64,000 nt of DNA, taken from DAOUKH01 sp965261455 (GTDB lineage: Bacteria > Chloroflexota > Dehalococcoidia > SHYB01). Below are positions 1-8,307 of the stretch, one piece after another. The DNA lies in assembly GCA_965261455.1 (NCBI GenBank), contig OZ253453.1, forward strand, positions 1,426,001-1,490,000. The letters are read 5' to 3'. Numbering within the stretch: position 1 is the first letter of the stretch; each line of letters begins with the position of its first letter. The notes under the pieces were generated by a model. It searched no databases. It was not told where the DNA came from and saw nothing but the letters and a program-made list of their open reading frames with translations. The position numbers and the translations under genes are program-made.

Positions 1-8
1 GCGCCGCG

Positions 9-41
9 TGGGACCCGTCGTTCGCGAGAACGGAGGTCCCA
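9..41. other. Nested hairpin at the window edge
   Basis: TGGGACC (9-15) pairs with GGTCCCA (35-41). Inside it CGTTC (19-23) pairs with GAACG (28-32) around a GCGA tetraloop. No gene on either strand is evident at 1-221. The hairpin could be a terminator or part of an intergenic repeat; nothing decides which. Confidence 0.4.
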
Positions 42-74
42 GCCGTAGAGAACCCTTGACTTTCAACACAGTTG

Positions 75-106
75 CTCTCCCGCTGGGAGAGGGTTGGGGT
101 GAGGGC
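75..106. repeat. REP-like intergenic hairpin repeat
   Basis: CTCTCCC (75-81) and GGGAGAG (85-91) form a short hairpin followed by a GGTTGGGGTGAGGGC tail. This hairpin-plus-tail shape resembles REP-type intergenic repeats found at many sites in bacterial genomes. Only one clear copy is seen in the window, so the repeat assignment rests on resemblance. Confidence 0.45.
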
Positions 107-168
107 GGGGGGCGGCGGGGCGCGCCAAGGTGGACGAAGCGCGCCGCTATCAAGGATGGACGCTTAGA

Positions 169-189
169 GGGCGCCACAGGGCGGCGCCC
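169..189 (-). terminator. Possible terminator hairpin after the dehydrogenase gene
   Basis: GGGCGCC (169-175) and GGCGCCC (183-189) form a GC-rich 7-bp stem with a 7-nt loop, 30 to 50 bases beyond the stop codon of the leftward dehydrogenase gene. No clear U-run follows, so intrinsic termination is uncertain. Confidence 0.3.
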
Positions 190-221
190 CTCCCGTCCCT
201 GAGAGTGTCTTGCAAAAGCCC

Positions 222-1253
222 CTAGTAGCCCTTCTCCTTGTCCACGACGTGGCGCATGGGCTCGCCGTCGATGTAGCGGCGGAGGTTGGCGGCGAACTCC
301 TTGGCCACCTGGTAGCCGTAGTCACTGACGGAGGCGGACGCGTGGGGCGTGATGATGACGTTGTCGAGGTCCCACAGCGGGCTTTCTTTGTCCAGCGGCT
401 CGTTCTCCACGACGTCGATGGCCGCGCCGGCGATCTCGCCGTTCTTGAGCGCCTCGGCCATCTCGGCTTCAACAACCTGCACCCCGCGCGCGACGTTGAT
501 GAAGACGGCGGACGACTTCATGGCGCGGAACTCCTCCGCGCCGATGATGTCGATCGTCTCCGGTATCGAAGGGAGGGCGAGGACGACGTAGTCGGACTCC
601 CCAAGCATCTCGTGGAGCCCGTCGGGGCCGTACAGCCGGTCGACGTAGGGCGGCGGCTCACCGGGCGAGCGCCGGTTGGCGAGCACACGCATGCCGACCC
701 CCTTGCACAGCTTGGCCGCCTCGGTGCCGATGCGTCCCAGGCCGATCACGCCCACCGTCCGGCCAGCGACCATGACGCTGCGGCTCCGCTTCCAAAGGTG
801 ACTCTGCTGGTTAATCACGTACCCTCGGATCCCCTTCGAGAAGACGATGATCATCCCCAGCGCGTACTCTGCGATGGCGCGGGAGTTGAAGCCGCCCATG
901 TTGGTCAGGATGATGGGGTTCTCCCAGACGCCGGAGCCGCGGTCTTCGAAGTACTGCTCGATGCCCGCGCCGATGTTCTGCACCCAACGAAGGTTGGGCG
1001 AGCCTGCCACGGCGTTATGGGGAAGCACTAGGCTGACGATGACCTCCGCCTCGGCCATCGCTTCGAGCATCCCGTCGGGCAAGTCCTCGTTGGCCGGCGG
1101 ACCGGCGAGGCCCGCGTGGCGCGCCTGCCTGCGCTCCACCGATTCGTAGTAGGGAACGCGCGTGATGACCGCCTCGGGGCAGACCTCGGAGATCACCTCC
1201 ACGGCATCCTCTCCAAGCATTGGCGCGACGATCAGCACGTTGACGCGGCGCAT
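222..1253 (-). CDS. D-isomer-specific 2-hydroxyacid dehydrogenase
   Basis: The 343-residue product belongs to the D-2-hydroxyacid dehydrogenase family, which interconverts 2-oxoacids and D-2-hydroxyacids with NAD(P)H in the cytosol. The Rossmann motif GVIGLGRIG lies near residue 160, after the TVGV strand. The catalytic-domain pattern INVARG, then NEPLDKESPLW and ITPHASA (the usual catalytic His) follows in the C-terminal half. Length is normal for the family (about 310-345). The ATG at 1253 is preceded by GGAGG at good spacing. The gene is alone on its strand here. The substrate (glyoxylate, hydroxypyruvate or phosphoglycerate-like) cannot be told from sequence. Confidence 0.88.
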   Translation of the reverse strand: MRRVNVLIVAPMLGEDAVEVISEVCPEAVITRVPYYESVERRQARHAGLAGPPANEDLPDGMLEAMAEAEVIVSLVLPHNAVAGSPNLRWVQNIGAGIEQYFEDRGSGVWENPIILTNMGGFNSRAIAEYALGMIIVFSKGIRGYVINQQSHLWKRSRSVMVAGRTVGVIGLGRIGTEAAKLCKGVGMRVLANRRSPGEPPPYVDRLYGPDGLHEMLGESDYVVLALPSIPETIDIIGAEEFRAMKSSAVFINVARGVQVVEAEMAEALKNGEIAGAAIDVVENEPLDKESPLWDLDNVIITPHASASVSDYGYQVAKEFAANLRRYIDGEPMRHVVDKEKGY

Positions 1254-1331
1254 GACGCCTCCTCGATTCGAGTATCGGAGCTAGGGTAGCCAGGCACGGG
1301 GGCCGCGTCCACTCCCGCGCTTTCCCGCCCG

Positions 1332-1337
1332 TATAAT
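1332..1337 (+). promoter_or_regulatory. Consensus -10 box overlapping the helicase start
   Basis: TATAAT at 1332-1337 is a perfect -10 hexamer but shares its last bases with the ATG at 1336. No convincing -35 lies 16-18 bases upstream. If this box is used, transcription begins near 1344 and the first ATG is not in the mRNA; the in-frame TTG at 1375 would then be the likely start. Confidence 0.4.
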
Positions 1338-4300
1338 GGCGACGAGACGATCACTGGACGGAAGAAACAAGGACTTGGGTTCAGGGACAGAACGACTAGA
1401 AACGGTCAACCGCGCGGTAGACCGGTGGAAAGAACAGTTGGTAGACGTCTCCGGACGCAACCGACTGCTGAACTACCGCGACCTGCAGCGGGGGACGCTG
1501 GATCTAACGCCTCGCTGGAACGCGGGCGTCGATCCCCGCGTCCTAGACTCCCTGCTTGGCGGGGATACGGTCCGGCTGACCCGCCTTCTCCCGAACGAGG
1601 AGTCCCAGACCGACGCCCGCAAGCGGTTGACGGTGATCCAACGAAAGACCCAAGAGCACTTGGAAGAGAAGGGCATCGACACCCTGTTCGCCGCCGCGGG
1701 TCTGGCGTCGTGGGCGGTGGAAAGCGGGGCCACACCCAGGGCCCCGGTCTTGCTGTTGCCCCTCGCCGTGCACCCCGAAGGCGCCGCGCGGCGGGATTTC
1801 ACGATCGAGCTGTCCAGCGAGCCGCATCTCAATCCGGTGCTCGCGCATGTGCTCCGAACCCAACAAGGCATCGGTCCCGGAGTAGAGGAAGGCGGCCTTG
1901 ACGACGACGTCAACGCGGCATTTTCCGAGATAACCCAGTTCGGCTTGGGTAAGCAGCGGGCGTCATCGGTTACCGACGACATTCCCAAGTCCTATGCCGG
2001 AATAACTGACTTCTTGCGGGAATTAGAGGTTCAATGGTCGAAGGTCCAAGGCTTGAGCATCGAGCCCCGCTTGGTGGTGAGTAACTTCCGGTACGCCACC
2101 ATGCCGATGGTGGCCGACCTCGAACGCAGCCGCGAAACCATTGCCGGCAACGACCTCCTCGCCGCTATCGCCGGCGTGGACGAAGCCCGCCGGGCCCTCG
2201 CCGACAGAATCCACGACCCCTCCCCCAATCGGCCCGATATCGACCCGCCCGAGTCGGAGTTCCTCGTGCTCGACGCCGACTCAAGCCAGCACCGGGCGAT
2301 CAATCGTGCCTTGGGCGGCGAGTCTGTGGTGATCTGGGGACCGCCGGGGACGGGAAAGTCGCAGACCATCGCGAACTTGATCGCCGCCCTCATCGCCCAA
2401 GGAAAACGCATTCTGTTTGTGGCCGAAAAGCGGGCCGCCATCGACATGGTGGTCGGACGCCTCCGGCGCGCGGGGCTGTCGGATCTCGTCCTCGACGTCC
2501 ACGGAGGCGGCAAGTCGAAACGCGAGTTCGCCCAAAGCATGGCCGCCTCAATTCGCAGCATCGGATCGATTCCCGAGCCCGACCATGCCATCCTTCACCG
2601 CCAACTTTCGGAGCGCCGCAGCGAGCTCATTGCTCACAAGGACGCGCTTCACGAGCCTCTGTTCCCCTGGAATGTAACCTTGTTCGACGTGCAGAATGGC
2701 TTAATCGGCGCCCCAGAAGCCGCCCAGACGAGTTTTCGGCTTCCGTCCGGCAAGGCACGAAAACTAGACAGGGAGAAGGCCGATCGGCTCAAAGAGCAAA
2801 TAACGGAATGGGTCCGGCTAGAGGGTCCGTATGTGAGAACCCGCTATGCCGACTGGGCACGGCTCTCCGCAACAACGCCAGAAGAAGCCCGCGACGCATT
2901 CGAGTTGGTCAGAGGCTTAGCCGACGATCTCCCTAACACGCAGCGGCGGCTGGCTGACGACGTTGGTGAGCTGGGTCTGGCTTGCCCCGGAACGGTAGCG
3001 GACTGGTCTGAGCTCGCGGAAGACCTATCGGTACTGTTCCCCAACATCAGGCGTCTGCTCGAATGCTTCAGCCCCGAGATTTACGACCGAAAACGCGCGG
3101 GCCAGTTGGTAGGACACCTGTCCGTCGACTTCTCCAAAGCACGCTGCTCGCTTTCCGCCACCGCCGACGAGGAAGTTCCCGCTCTAGGGCAATCGGTCAA
3201 CTGGCCTGAGCTTGTTGACAAGTTGTCGGCATTGTTCCAAGACATTGAGCGCCTGCTCACGCGCTTCGGATTCGAGATTTACGACCGCGAACGCGCGGAC
3301 CAGTTGGTAGGACACCCGTCCGCCGACTTCTCCAAGGTGCGCCGTTTGCTTCCCGTCGCCGACGAGGAAGGTTCTGTTCCAGGAGAATCGGTCAACTGGC
3401 CCAATCGAGCGGCCGAGCTATCGGCGTTGTTCGCGGACATTGCACGCTTGCTTGAACGTTTCGGAACCGACATCTATGAACTCGACCACGCCGCCTTGTC
3501 GGCCGCGCTGGCGCCGTCCAAGAGTTGGCGGGGCCTGATTGCGGGCCTTCTCTCGAAGGACTACCGCGCCGCCAGAGACTCGGTGCGAGCCGTCCACCGG
3601 GCCCCGCAGAGCATCTCCGCCGCCGAAGCACTCAGCGCTGTCGAGGAAGCGGCGCGTCATCGTCTGGAATGGCGACGGCTGGGCGCGGCCCACGCCCTCA
3701 ATGCTATTGAAGAAGCCACGCGACACCGTCTGGAATGGGAGCGGCTGGGCGCGGCCCACGCGCTTGACGCCGTCGAGGAGGCAGCACGCCACTGGCGCGA
3801 ATGGGAACGCCTAGGCGCCAATGGCAACCCTCGAGTGTCACCGGACCTCGAAAACGTCCGGAAAGCCGTCGATTCCCTGAGGGGGCGCCTCGCCAAGCTG
3901 CGGGACTTGCTGTCATGCAAAGACCTAACGCGCGAGCCTTACGGAGAGGTGGAGCAAAAGCTGCAACGCATGGCCTCCCAACAGAACGTGGCGGCGAACT
4001 TGCCGCGCATCCAGGCGCTGGAGCGCCAGTTCAAGAAGGCCGGTATCGACAAGATCGCCGCCGCCGTAGGAGGAGAAATCCTACCGGAGTACGCCGCCGA
4101 AGCCTTCGAATACGCCTGGCTGCGGACGATATGGGACGACAAGCTCTTCGATGATTCCAACTTGGCTAGCTTCACGAGCGACGGGCACAATCGCCGAGAG
4201 GAGGCATTCGCCGGCCTCGACCGTCACCACTTGGAGATCACCCCTCAGCGGATCAAGCGGGCGGCCGCCGAAGCCGCAATTCAGGTGATGAACGAACACT

Positions 4301-6396
4301 CGATAGAAACCGATCTTGTGAGGAGGGAAGCGGCAAAGAAGAGCCGCCACCTTCCGGTTCGACGACTGTTCACGCAAGCCCCGCACGTGCTAACCGCCAT
4401 CCGCCCTTGCTGGACCATGTCCCCGCTGCTGGTGGCGGAGATGATACCCCCCAACATGGACCTGTTCGACGTGGTCATTTTCGACGAGGCCTCACAGATT
4501 CCCCCCGCCGAGGCCGTCGGCAGCCTTGCCCGCGCTCCGCAGGCCGTGATCGCCGGAGACGACCGTCAGCTTCCTCCAACTCCCTTCTTCGGCAAGCAGG
4601 CCACCGACGAGGACGAGGAGGAGGATGACGACGACCCCAACACGGCGCTCACCGACGACATCGAATCCATCCTCGACGTGGCCAAGGCCGGCCCTATTCG
4701 TGAGGAAATGCTGCGCTGGCACTACCGCAGCCGCGACGATCGCCTGATCGCCTTCTCCAACGCCAATCTCTACGGCGAGGCCCTGACCACCTTCCCCGGC
4801 GCCAACCTCGAAGGTCCACTCGCCCACCACCTCGTACCCTTCCGTCCCCTACCTCAACGGTCTACTAGATCCCATCCTGACGAGGTGCAAAGCGTGGTCG
4901 ACTTGATCATCGATCACGCACGCGACCGCCCCCGCGAATCGCTGGGGGTCATCGCCTTCGGACTCCGTCACGCCGAGAATATCGACGAAGCGCTGCGCAA
5001 ACGTCTCCGCGACCTCGACGACGACTCGCTCGACGAGTTCTTCTCGGAAGACCCCGAGGAACGCTTCTTCGTCAAGAACATTGAGCGGGTGCAGGGCGAC
5101 GAGCGGGACGCCATTATCCTTAGCGTCGGGTACCACAAGGCCGCCAACGGGTCGTTGCCCTACCGGTTTGGGCCACTCAACCAAGAGGGTGGCGAGCGGC
5201 GGCTCAACGTGGCTATCACCCGCGCACGTTCCCGGATGCACGTTGTGTCTTCATTTTCCCGCCATGACATGGAACCGGGGCGGTCAACCGCCCGAGGCGT
5301 GGAGCTCCTACGACAGTATTTGGAGTTCGCGGCATCCGGCGGCGGCGAGTTGGGGACGCCCCTAAGCAACACGCCCCTCAACCCCTTTGAGTTGGACGTA
5401 CAGCAACGGCTGGAAGCAAGAGGTGTCCCCGTCACTCCCCAATACGGAGCGTCGGGATACCGAATCGACTTCGCCTGCGCCCATCCCCACCAGCCGGGAC
5501 GCATGGTGCTAGCGATCGAAGCCGACGGCGCCAGCTACCACTCGTCGCCGACCGCCCGCGACCGGGACCGCCTTCGCCAGCAGGTCCTTGAGAACCTGGG
5601 CTGGCGGTTCCACCGCATCTGGTCGACTGCTTGGTTCAAGAACCGCGACGAAGAAGCCGACCGCGCAGCCGAGGCGTGGAGGGAGGCAGTCCGCCGCGCC
5701 GACGAAGGTGACGATCCCGATCCACCGGATCAGCCACAGACGCCGGGTCCGCCCCCGCAGCCCATGGCCCTGCGTTCCGAGTCTGGCCCTCCTGCCCGTG
5801 GCCAACGGCCATACATCCGCCCCGGCCACTCCATAACGGAATATACGCCTCGTGAATTGGCGTCCCTTGCCCGCTGGATTCTCTCCGACACCCTACTCCG
5901 CACGGACGACGATCTGATGACCGAGATGCGGCGGGAACTCGGTTTCAAGCGCCGCGGCTCCCGCATCGATGCCGCCCTCAAAGATGCCATCCAGGCGGTG
6001 CGTGTGAAGACTACAGAGGGTGCCTCAGCAATGCCGCCACCAAGAAGGCGTGCTACTCGGCTGACGACCGCCGAGCCAGTGAAGGATCTGTCGGCGCTCC
6101 GGGCCTTGCTTGGAAAGGTCAACGCTGATCCAGTTCCAAACCATATCTTCGAGCCGGAGCCTGATCTGAAGCCGAAGGGCCTCTCGGAGCTCCACGCCCT
6201 TCACAAGGCACCCGCCAGGCGCAAGATCTCAAGAAAGGAACTCTCTCCACGCAGGACCAAGCGGAACAAGGCGCAACGGAAAGTCTGCGACCTCTGCGGT
6301 CGTTCGATGATTCTCAGGAATGGGCGCAACGGACAATTCCTCGGTTGCTCCGGCTTTCCACGGTGGTGTCAGAACACTAAGCCTGTCCCAAAGTAG
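1336..6396 (+). CDS. DUF4011 / SF1 helicase / Vsr-like nuclease / DUF3320 protein
   Basis: This 1,686-residue protein is a large DNA2/NAM7-type superfamily 1 helicase. In order it shows a DUF4011-like N-terminus (VDVSGRNRLLNYRD near residue 40), Walker A GPPGTGKS (335-342), a long insertion rich in tandem repeats (about 555-830), Walker B DEAS (1050-1053), the SF1 motif RRLNVAITRAR (near 1290), a Vsr/DUF559-like nuclease fold (YRIDFA, then IEADGASYH near 1394), a DUF3320-like stretch (about 1495-1555) and a terminal four-cysteine zinc ribbon (CDLCG...GCSGFPRWC) like topoisomerase tails. The DUF4011-helicase-Vsr order is known from bacterial defence loci; a role in attacking foreign DNA is inference. 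It stands alone, with no recognisable partner gene. The start may be the TTG at 1375. Confidence 0.88.
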   Translation: MATRRSLDGRNKDLGSGTERLETVNRAVDRWKEQLVDVSGRNRLLNYRDLQRGTLDLTPRWNAGVDPRVLDSLLGGDTVRLTRLLPNEESQTDARKRLTVIQRKTQEHLEEKGIDTLFAAAGLASWAVESGATPRAPVLLLPLAVHPEGAARRDFTIELSSEPHLNPVLAHVLRTQQGIGPGVEEGGLDDDVNAAFSEITQFGLGKQRASSVTDDIPKSYAGITDFLRELEVQWSKVQGLSIEPRLVVSNFRYATMPMVADLERSRETIAGNDLLAAIAGVDEARRALADRIHDPSPNRPDIDPPESEFLVLDADSSQHRAINRALGGESVVIWGPPGTGKSQTIANLIAALIAQGKRILFVAEKRAAIDMVVGRLRRAGLSDLVLDVHGGGKSKREFAQSMAASIRSIGSIPEPDHAILHRQLSERRSELIAHKDALHEPLFPWNVTLFDVQNGLIGAPEAAQTSFRLPSGKARKLDREKADRLKEQITEWVRLEGPYVRTRYADWARLSATTPEEARDAFELVRGLADDLPNTQRRLADDVGELGLACPGTVADWSELAEDLSVLFPNIRRLLECFSPEIYDRKRAGQLVGHLSVDFSKARCSLSATADEEVPALGQSVNWPELVDKLSALFQDIERLLTRFGFEIYDRERADQLVGHPSADFSKVRRLLPVADEEGSVPGESVNWPNRAAELSALFADIARLLERFGTDIYELDHAALSAALAPSKSWRGLIAGLLSKDYRAARDSVRAVHRAPQSISAAEALSAVEEAARHRLEWRRLGAAHALNAIEEATRHRLEWERLGAAHALDAVEEAARHWREWERLGANGNPRVSPDLENVRKAVDSLRGRLAKLRDLLSCKDLTREPYGEVEQKLQRMASQQNVAANLPRIQALERQFKKAGIDKIAAAVGGEILPEYAAEAFEYAWLRTIWDDKLFDDSNLASFTSDGHNRREEAFAGLDRHHLEITPQRIKRAAAEAAIQVMNEHSIETDLVRREAAKKSRHLPVRRLFTQAPHVLTAIRPCWTMSPLLVAEMIPPNMDLFDVVIFDEASQIPPAEAVGSLARAPQAVIAGDDRQLPPTPFFGKQATDEDEEEDDDDPNTALTDDIESILDVAKAGPIREEMLRWHYRSRDDRLIAFSNANLYGEALTTFPGANLEGPLAHHLVPFRPLPQRSTRSHPDEVQSVVDLIIDHARDRPRESLGVIAFGLRHAENIDEALRKRLRDLDDDSLDEFFSEDPEERFFVKNIERVQGDERDAIILSVGYHKAANGSLPYRFGPLNQEGGERRLNVAITRARSRMHVVSSFSRHDMEPGRSTARGVELLRQYLEFAASGGGELGTPLSNTPLNPFELDVQQRLEARGVPVTPQYGASGYRIDFACAHPHQPGRMVLAIEADGASYHSSPTARDRDRLRQQVLENLGWRFHRIWSTAWFKNRDEEADRAAEAWREAVRRADEGDDPDPPDQPQTPGPPPQPMALRSESGPPARGQRPYIRPGHSITEYTPRELASLARWILSDTLLRTDDDLMTEMRRELGFKRRGSRIDAALKDAIQAVRVKTTEGASAMPPPRRRATRLTTAEPVKDLSALRALLGKVNADPVPNHIFEPEPDLKPKGLSELHALHKAPARRKISRKELSPRRTKRNKAQRKVCDLCGRSMILRNGRNGQFLGCSGFPRWCQNTKPVPK
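3619..3816 (+). repeat. Three 66-bp tandem repeats inside the helicase gene
   Basis: Three consecutive 66-bp units (3619-3684, 3685-3750, 3751-3816) encode 22-residue helices of the pattern AAHAL-A-EEA-RH--EWERLG, residues 762-827. A second, longer repeat of 65-66 codons (IYDRERADQLVGHPSADFSK and related) begins near 2995, 3190 and 3391. Both sets lie in the insertion between Walker A and Walker B. Confidence 0.85.
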
Positions 6397-7377
6397 GCCG
6401 CCGCCTCCCCTCCGCCCCTCCCCCCGCCCGCCACACCGTCCTTGACAACCCCCAAACCCCTCCCCTACCATCATGGAAGAACAAATGTTCCCACGGCCCG
6501 CCGCCCACGGACGCGCGGAACGCGGGCCACCAACCAACCCACACCCTTAAGGAGGTCCCAGCCCCAACCGACCACATACGCCCCCCTCTCGGTGCGGCGC
6601 TATCCGTGGACACCGCCACCGTGGCGGCAAAGTCCATCCCGGCCCGTCCTCCCAACGGACGATAAGCCCGGAGGGTCGTCCCGCCTCTCGCCGGCCACGC
6701 GACGACGACCTGCCTCCGTAATCGCTACGGACGGCAAAGCGCCCGCGCCGCTTTTGGCGGCGCGGGGGACCAATCCCCGCCTTGCCCGCGGGGTGCGCGA
6801 ACCGCCGGCCTCGCTTCACCCTGCGTGGTGGAGCGGACCGTCCGCTCCGTCACAACAGACGGCGCGCGCGACGACCGCCCCGCGTGGCCCGGCCCCCAAG
6901 GCCGTACAAATCAAAGAACGCCGCACCGAGGACCGACAGCCTAGCCAAGGCAGCCTCCTCCCAAGGAGCGAGGCGAAGGGCCACCAACCCGGCGAAGGTC
7001 GCCGGACTCCGCGGTCTTGCACGGCAGACGCGGCGCGAAAGCGCGAGGACGGTCAGCCGCGCCAACGGTCGAGCCCCCGCTCGGCCGCCCCCTCCGGGGC
7101 GGGCCTGAGCCGGGGCGCGCCCCAAGGCGCGTTGCGTGGTGAGGCGCGGACGCGACGAACGGAGACCGCGGGTTCTGAGCGCCGCCGAACGGACGCAAGG
7201 GCTGCGAACTCTGCTTGCCCTCCGCTAGGGGCAGCGCGAAAGGGGGGAGAGGGGCGGGCATCCCCCTTCCCCCTCTGGGGGAAAACTGAAAGAGGGCACG
7301 CGCCCGATGGGTTGAGCGCCCCGCCGCGTGGTACCATCGCCGCGCCCGCGCGGCAGCGCGGCGTAGGGAGGCGGCGC
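6397..7377. other. Gene-free stretch with dense hairpins; possible structured RNA
   Basis: No convincing coding sequence is seen; the long open frame is a GC-composition artefact rich in Arg, Pro and Ala. TTGACA (6442-6447) with TACCAT 18 bp downstream (6466-6471) forms a plausible promoter. Downstream stems include 6613-6618/6622-6627, 6674-6680/6704-6710, a 10-bp stem 6742-6751/6757-6766, an 8-bp stem 6830-6837/6841-6848, a GNRA hairpin (GCGC GAAA GCGC, 7033-7044) and the palindrome 7112-7123. RNase P RNA, tmRNA and SRP RNA signatures were looked for on both strands and not found. It may be an unrecognised structured RNA or a cluster of intergenic repeats. Confidence 0.4.
6442..6471 (+). 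promoter_or_regulatory. Possible promoter at the left end of the structured stretch
   Basis: TTGACA at 6442-6447, an 18-bp spacer and TACCAT at 6466-6471. No gene starts just downstream except a 25-codon open frame (ATG at 6473, TAA at 6548-6550), so the transcript would mainly cover the hairpin-rich stretch. Confidence 0.4.
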
Positions 7378-8292
7378 ATGACGGTGACGCTGGACTGGCT
7401 GGGGGTCTCGACCTTCCGGCTCGTCGTCAACGACACCGTCGTCTTTCTCGACGCGTACATGGACCGCGTGCCGGGGGCGCCGCCGGTGGGCATGGGGACG
7501 GCGGACGTGGAGCGGGCCGACTTCGTGCTGGTGGGCCATTCGCACTTCGACCACCTATGGGGCGCGGAGACGATCGCCCGCAACACCGGCGCCACGGTCA
7601 TCGGCTCCTACGAGACGGCGCGGATTATGACAAACGAGGAAGTCCCCGAGTCCCAGATCGTCGCCGTGGGCGGGGGCGAGCGCATCCGGCTTTCCGAGGA
7701 CGTGGTGGTGCGGGTCTTCCCCAGCCAGCACTCGTGCATCTGGGCGACGCAGGGCGGTTCGCCCGACAACGGCGACCCCTCGTTTGTCTGCCTCGGCGAC
7801 TACGGCCTCGAGCTCCACGAGCGCGACGAGAACCTGCGGCGCAACCGGCGGCAAGCGCGCGACCCGGAGCGTACCGGCGCCGCCGATCTGGCGCGGCACG
7901 TCAAGGAGTCAAACCAGGGCGCCAGAGGCGACGGCGCGGCGCTGGCCTATCTGATCGAGACGCCGGAAGGCAGCATCCTCTGGAAGGACACGTCGGGGCA
8001 CTGGAGCGGGATCCTGCGCGACCTGCGCCCCGACTTCGCCATCCTTGCCGCGGCGGGACGGGGCAATATCGACGGCGAGCCCATCCAGGGATCGCTGGCG
8101 GAGTTCGTAGCCCGGGAGACCGACCTGCTGCGCCCGCGCCGGGTCGCGCTCTGCCACCACGACAACTGGATGCCGCCGGTGACGAGCCGCGAACTGGACG
8201 TCGAGCCGGTCCGCCGCGAGCTGGCGCGCCGCGCGCCCCAGGCGGAGCTCATCGAGATGGGGTACATGGAAGCCTACCCCGTCTTCGGGTAA
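7378..8292 (+). CDS. MBL-fold metallo-hydrolase
   Basis: The 304-residue product is a metallo-beta-lactamase-fold hydrolase. The metal motif HSHFDH lies near residue 54, followed by QHS and a late CHHDNWMPP that can supply the remaining histidines. Such enzymes hydrolyse esters, lactones or phosphodiesters with two metal ions; the substrate is unknown. The ATG at 7378 is chosen because it follows GGGAGG at proper spacing and because homology-like sequence begins at once (TLDWLGVSTFRL). The open frame extends far upstream only because the region is stop-poor. It is followed after 15 bases by an MFS carrier, suggesting shared transcription. Confidence 0.82.
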   Translation: MTVTLDWLGVSTFRLVVNDTVVFLDAYMDRVPGAPPVGMGTADVERADFVLVGHSHFDHLWGAETIARNTGATVIGSYETARIMTNEEVPESQIVAVGGGERIRLSEDVVVRVFPSQHSCIWATQGGSPDNGDPSFVCLGDYGLELHERDENLRRNRRQARDPERTGAADLARHVKESNQGARGDGAALAYLIETPEGSILWKDTSGHWSGILRDLRPDFAILAAAGRGNIDGEPIQGSLAEFVARETDLLRPRRVALCHHDNWMPPVTSRELDVEPVRRELARRAPQAELIEMGYMEAYPVFG

Positions 8293-8307
8293 GGGCCGGC
8301 GGCGAAC

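Noticed and set aside
32..44. 13-base match GGAGGTCCCAGCC shared with 6551-6563, as possible ends of an element around the helicase gene
   Set aside because: Many 13-base matches are expected by chance in a 64-kb GC-rich window, and the flanks do not match.
75..106. CRISPR repeat
   Set aside because: Only one unit is present and no spacer-repeat spacing is seen; the same holds for 17525-17553.
6600..7140. RNase P RNA, tmRNA or SRP RNA in the structured stretch
   Set aside because: The conserved cores of these RNAs were sought on both strands and not found; GGCAAAGTCC near 6626 is only a weak resemblance to the RNase P core.
6442..7377. Long open frame upstream of the metallo-hydrolase that could add 312 residues
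   Set aside because: It is low-complexity Arg/Pro/Ala-rich sequence with hairpins throughout. Family sequence begins at the ATG at 7378 behind a good ribosome binding site.
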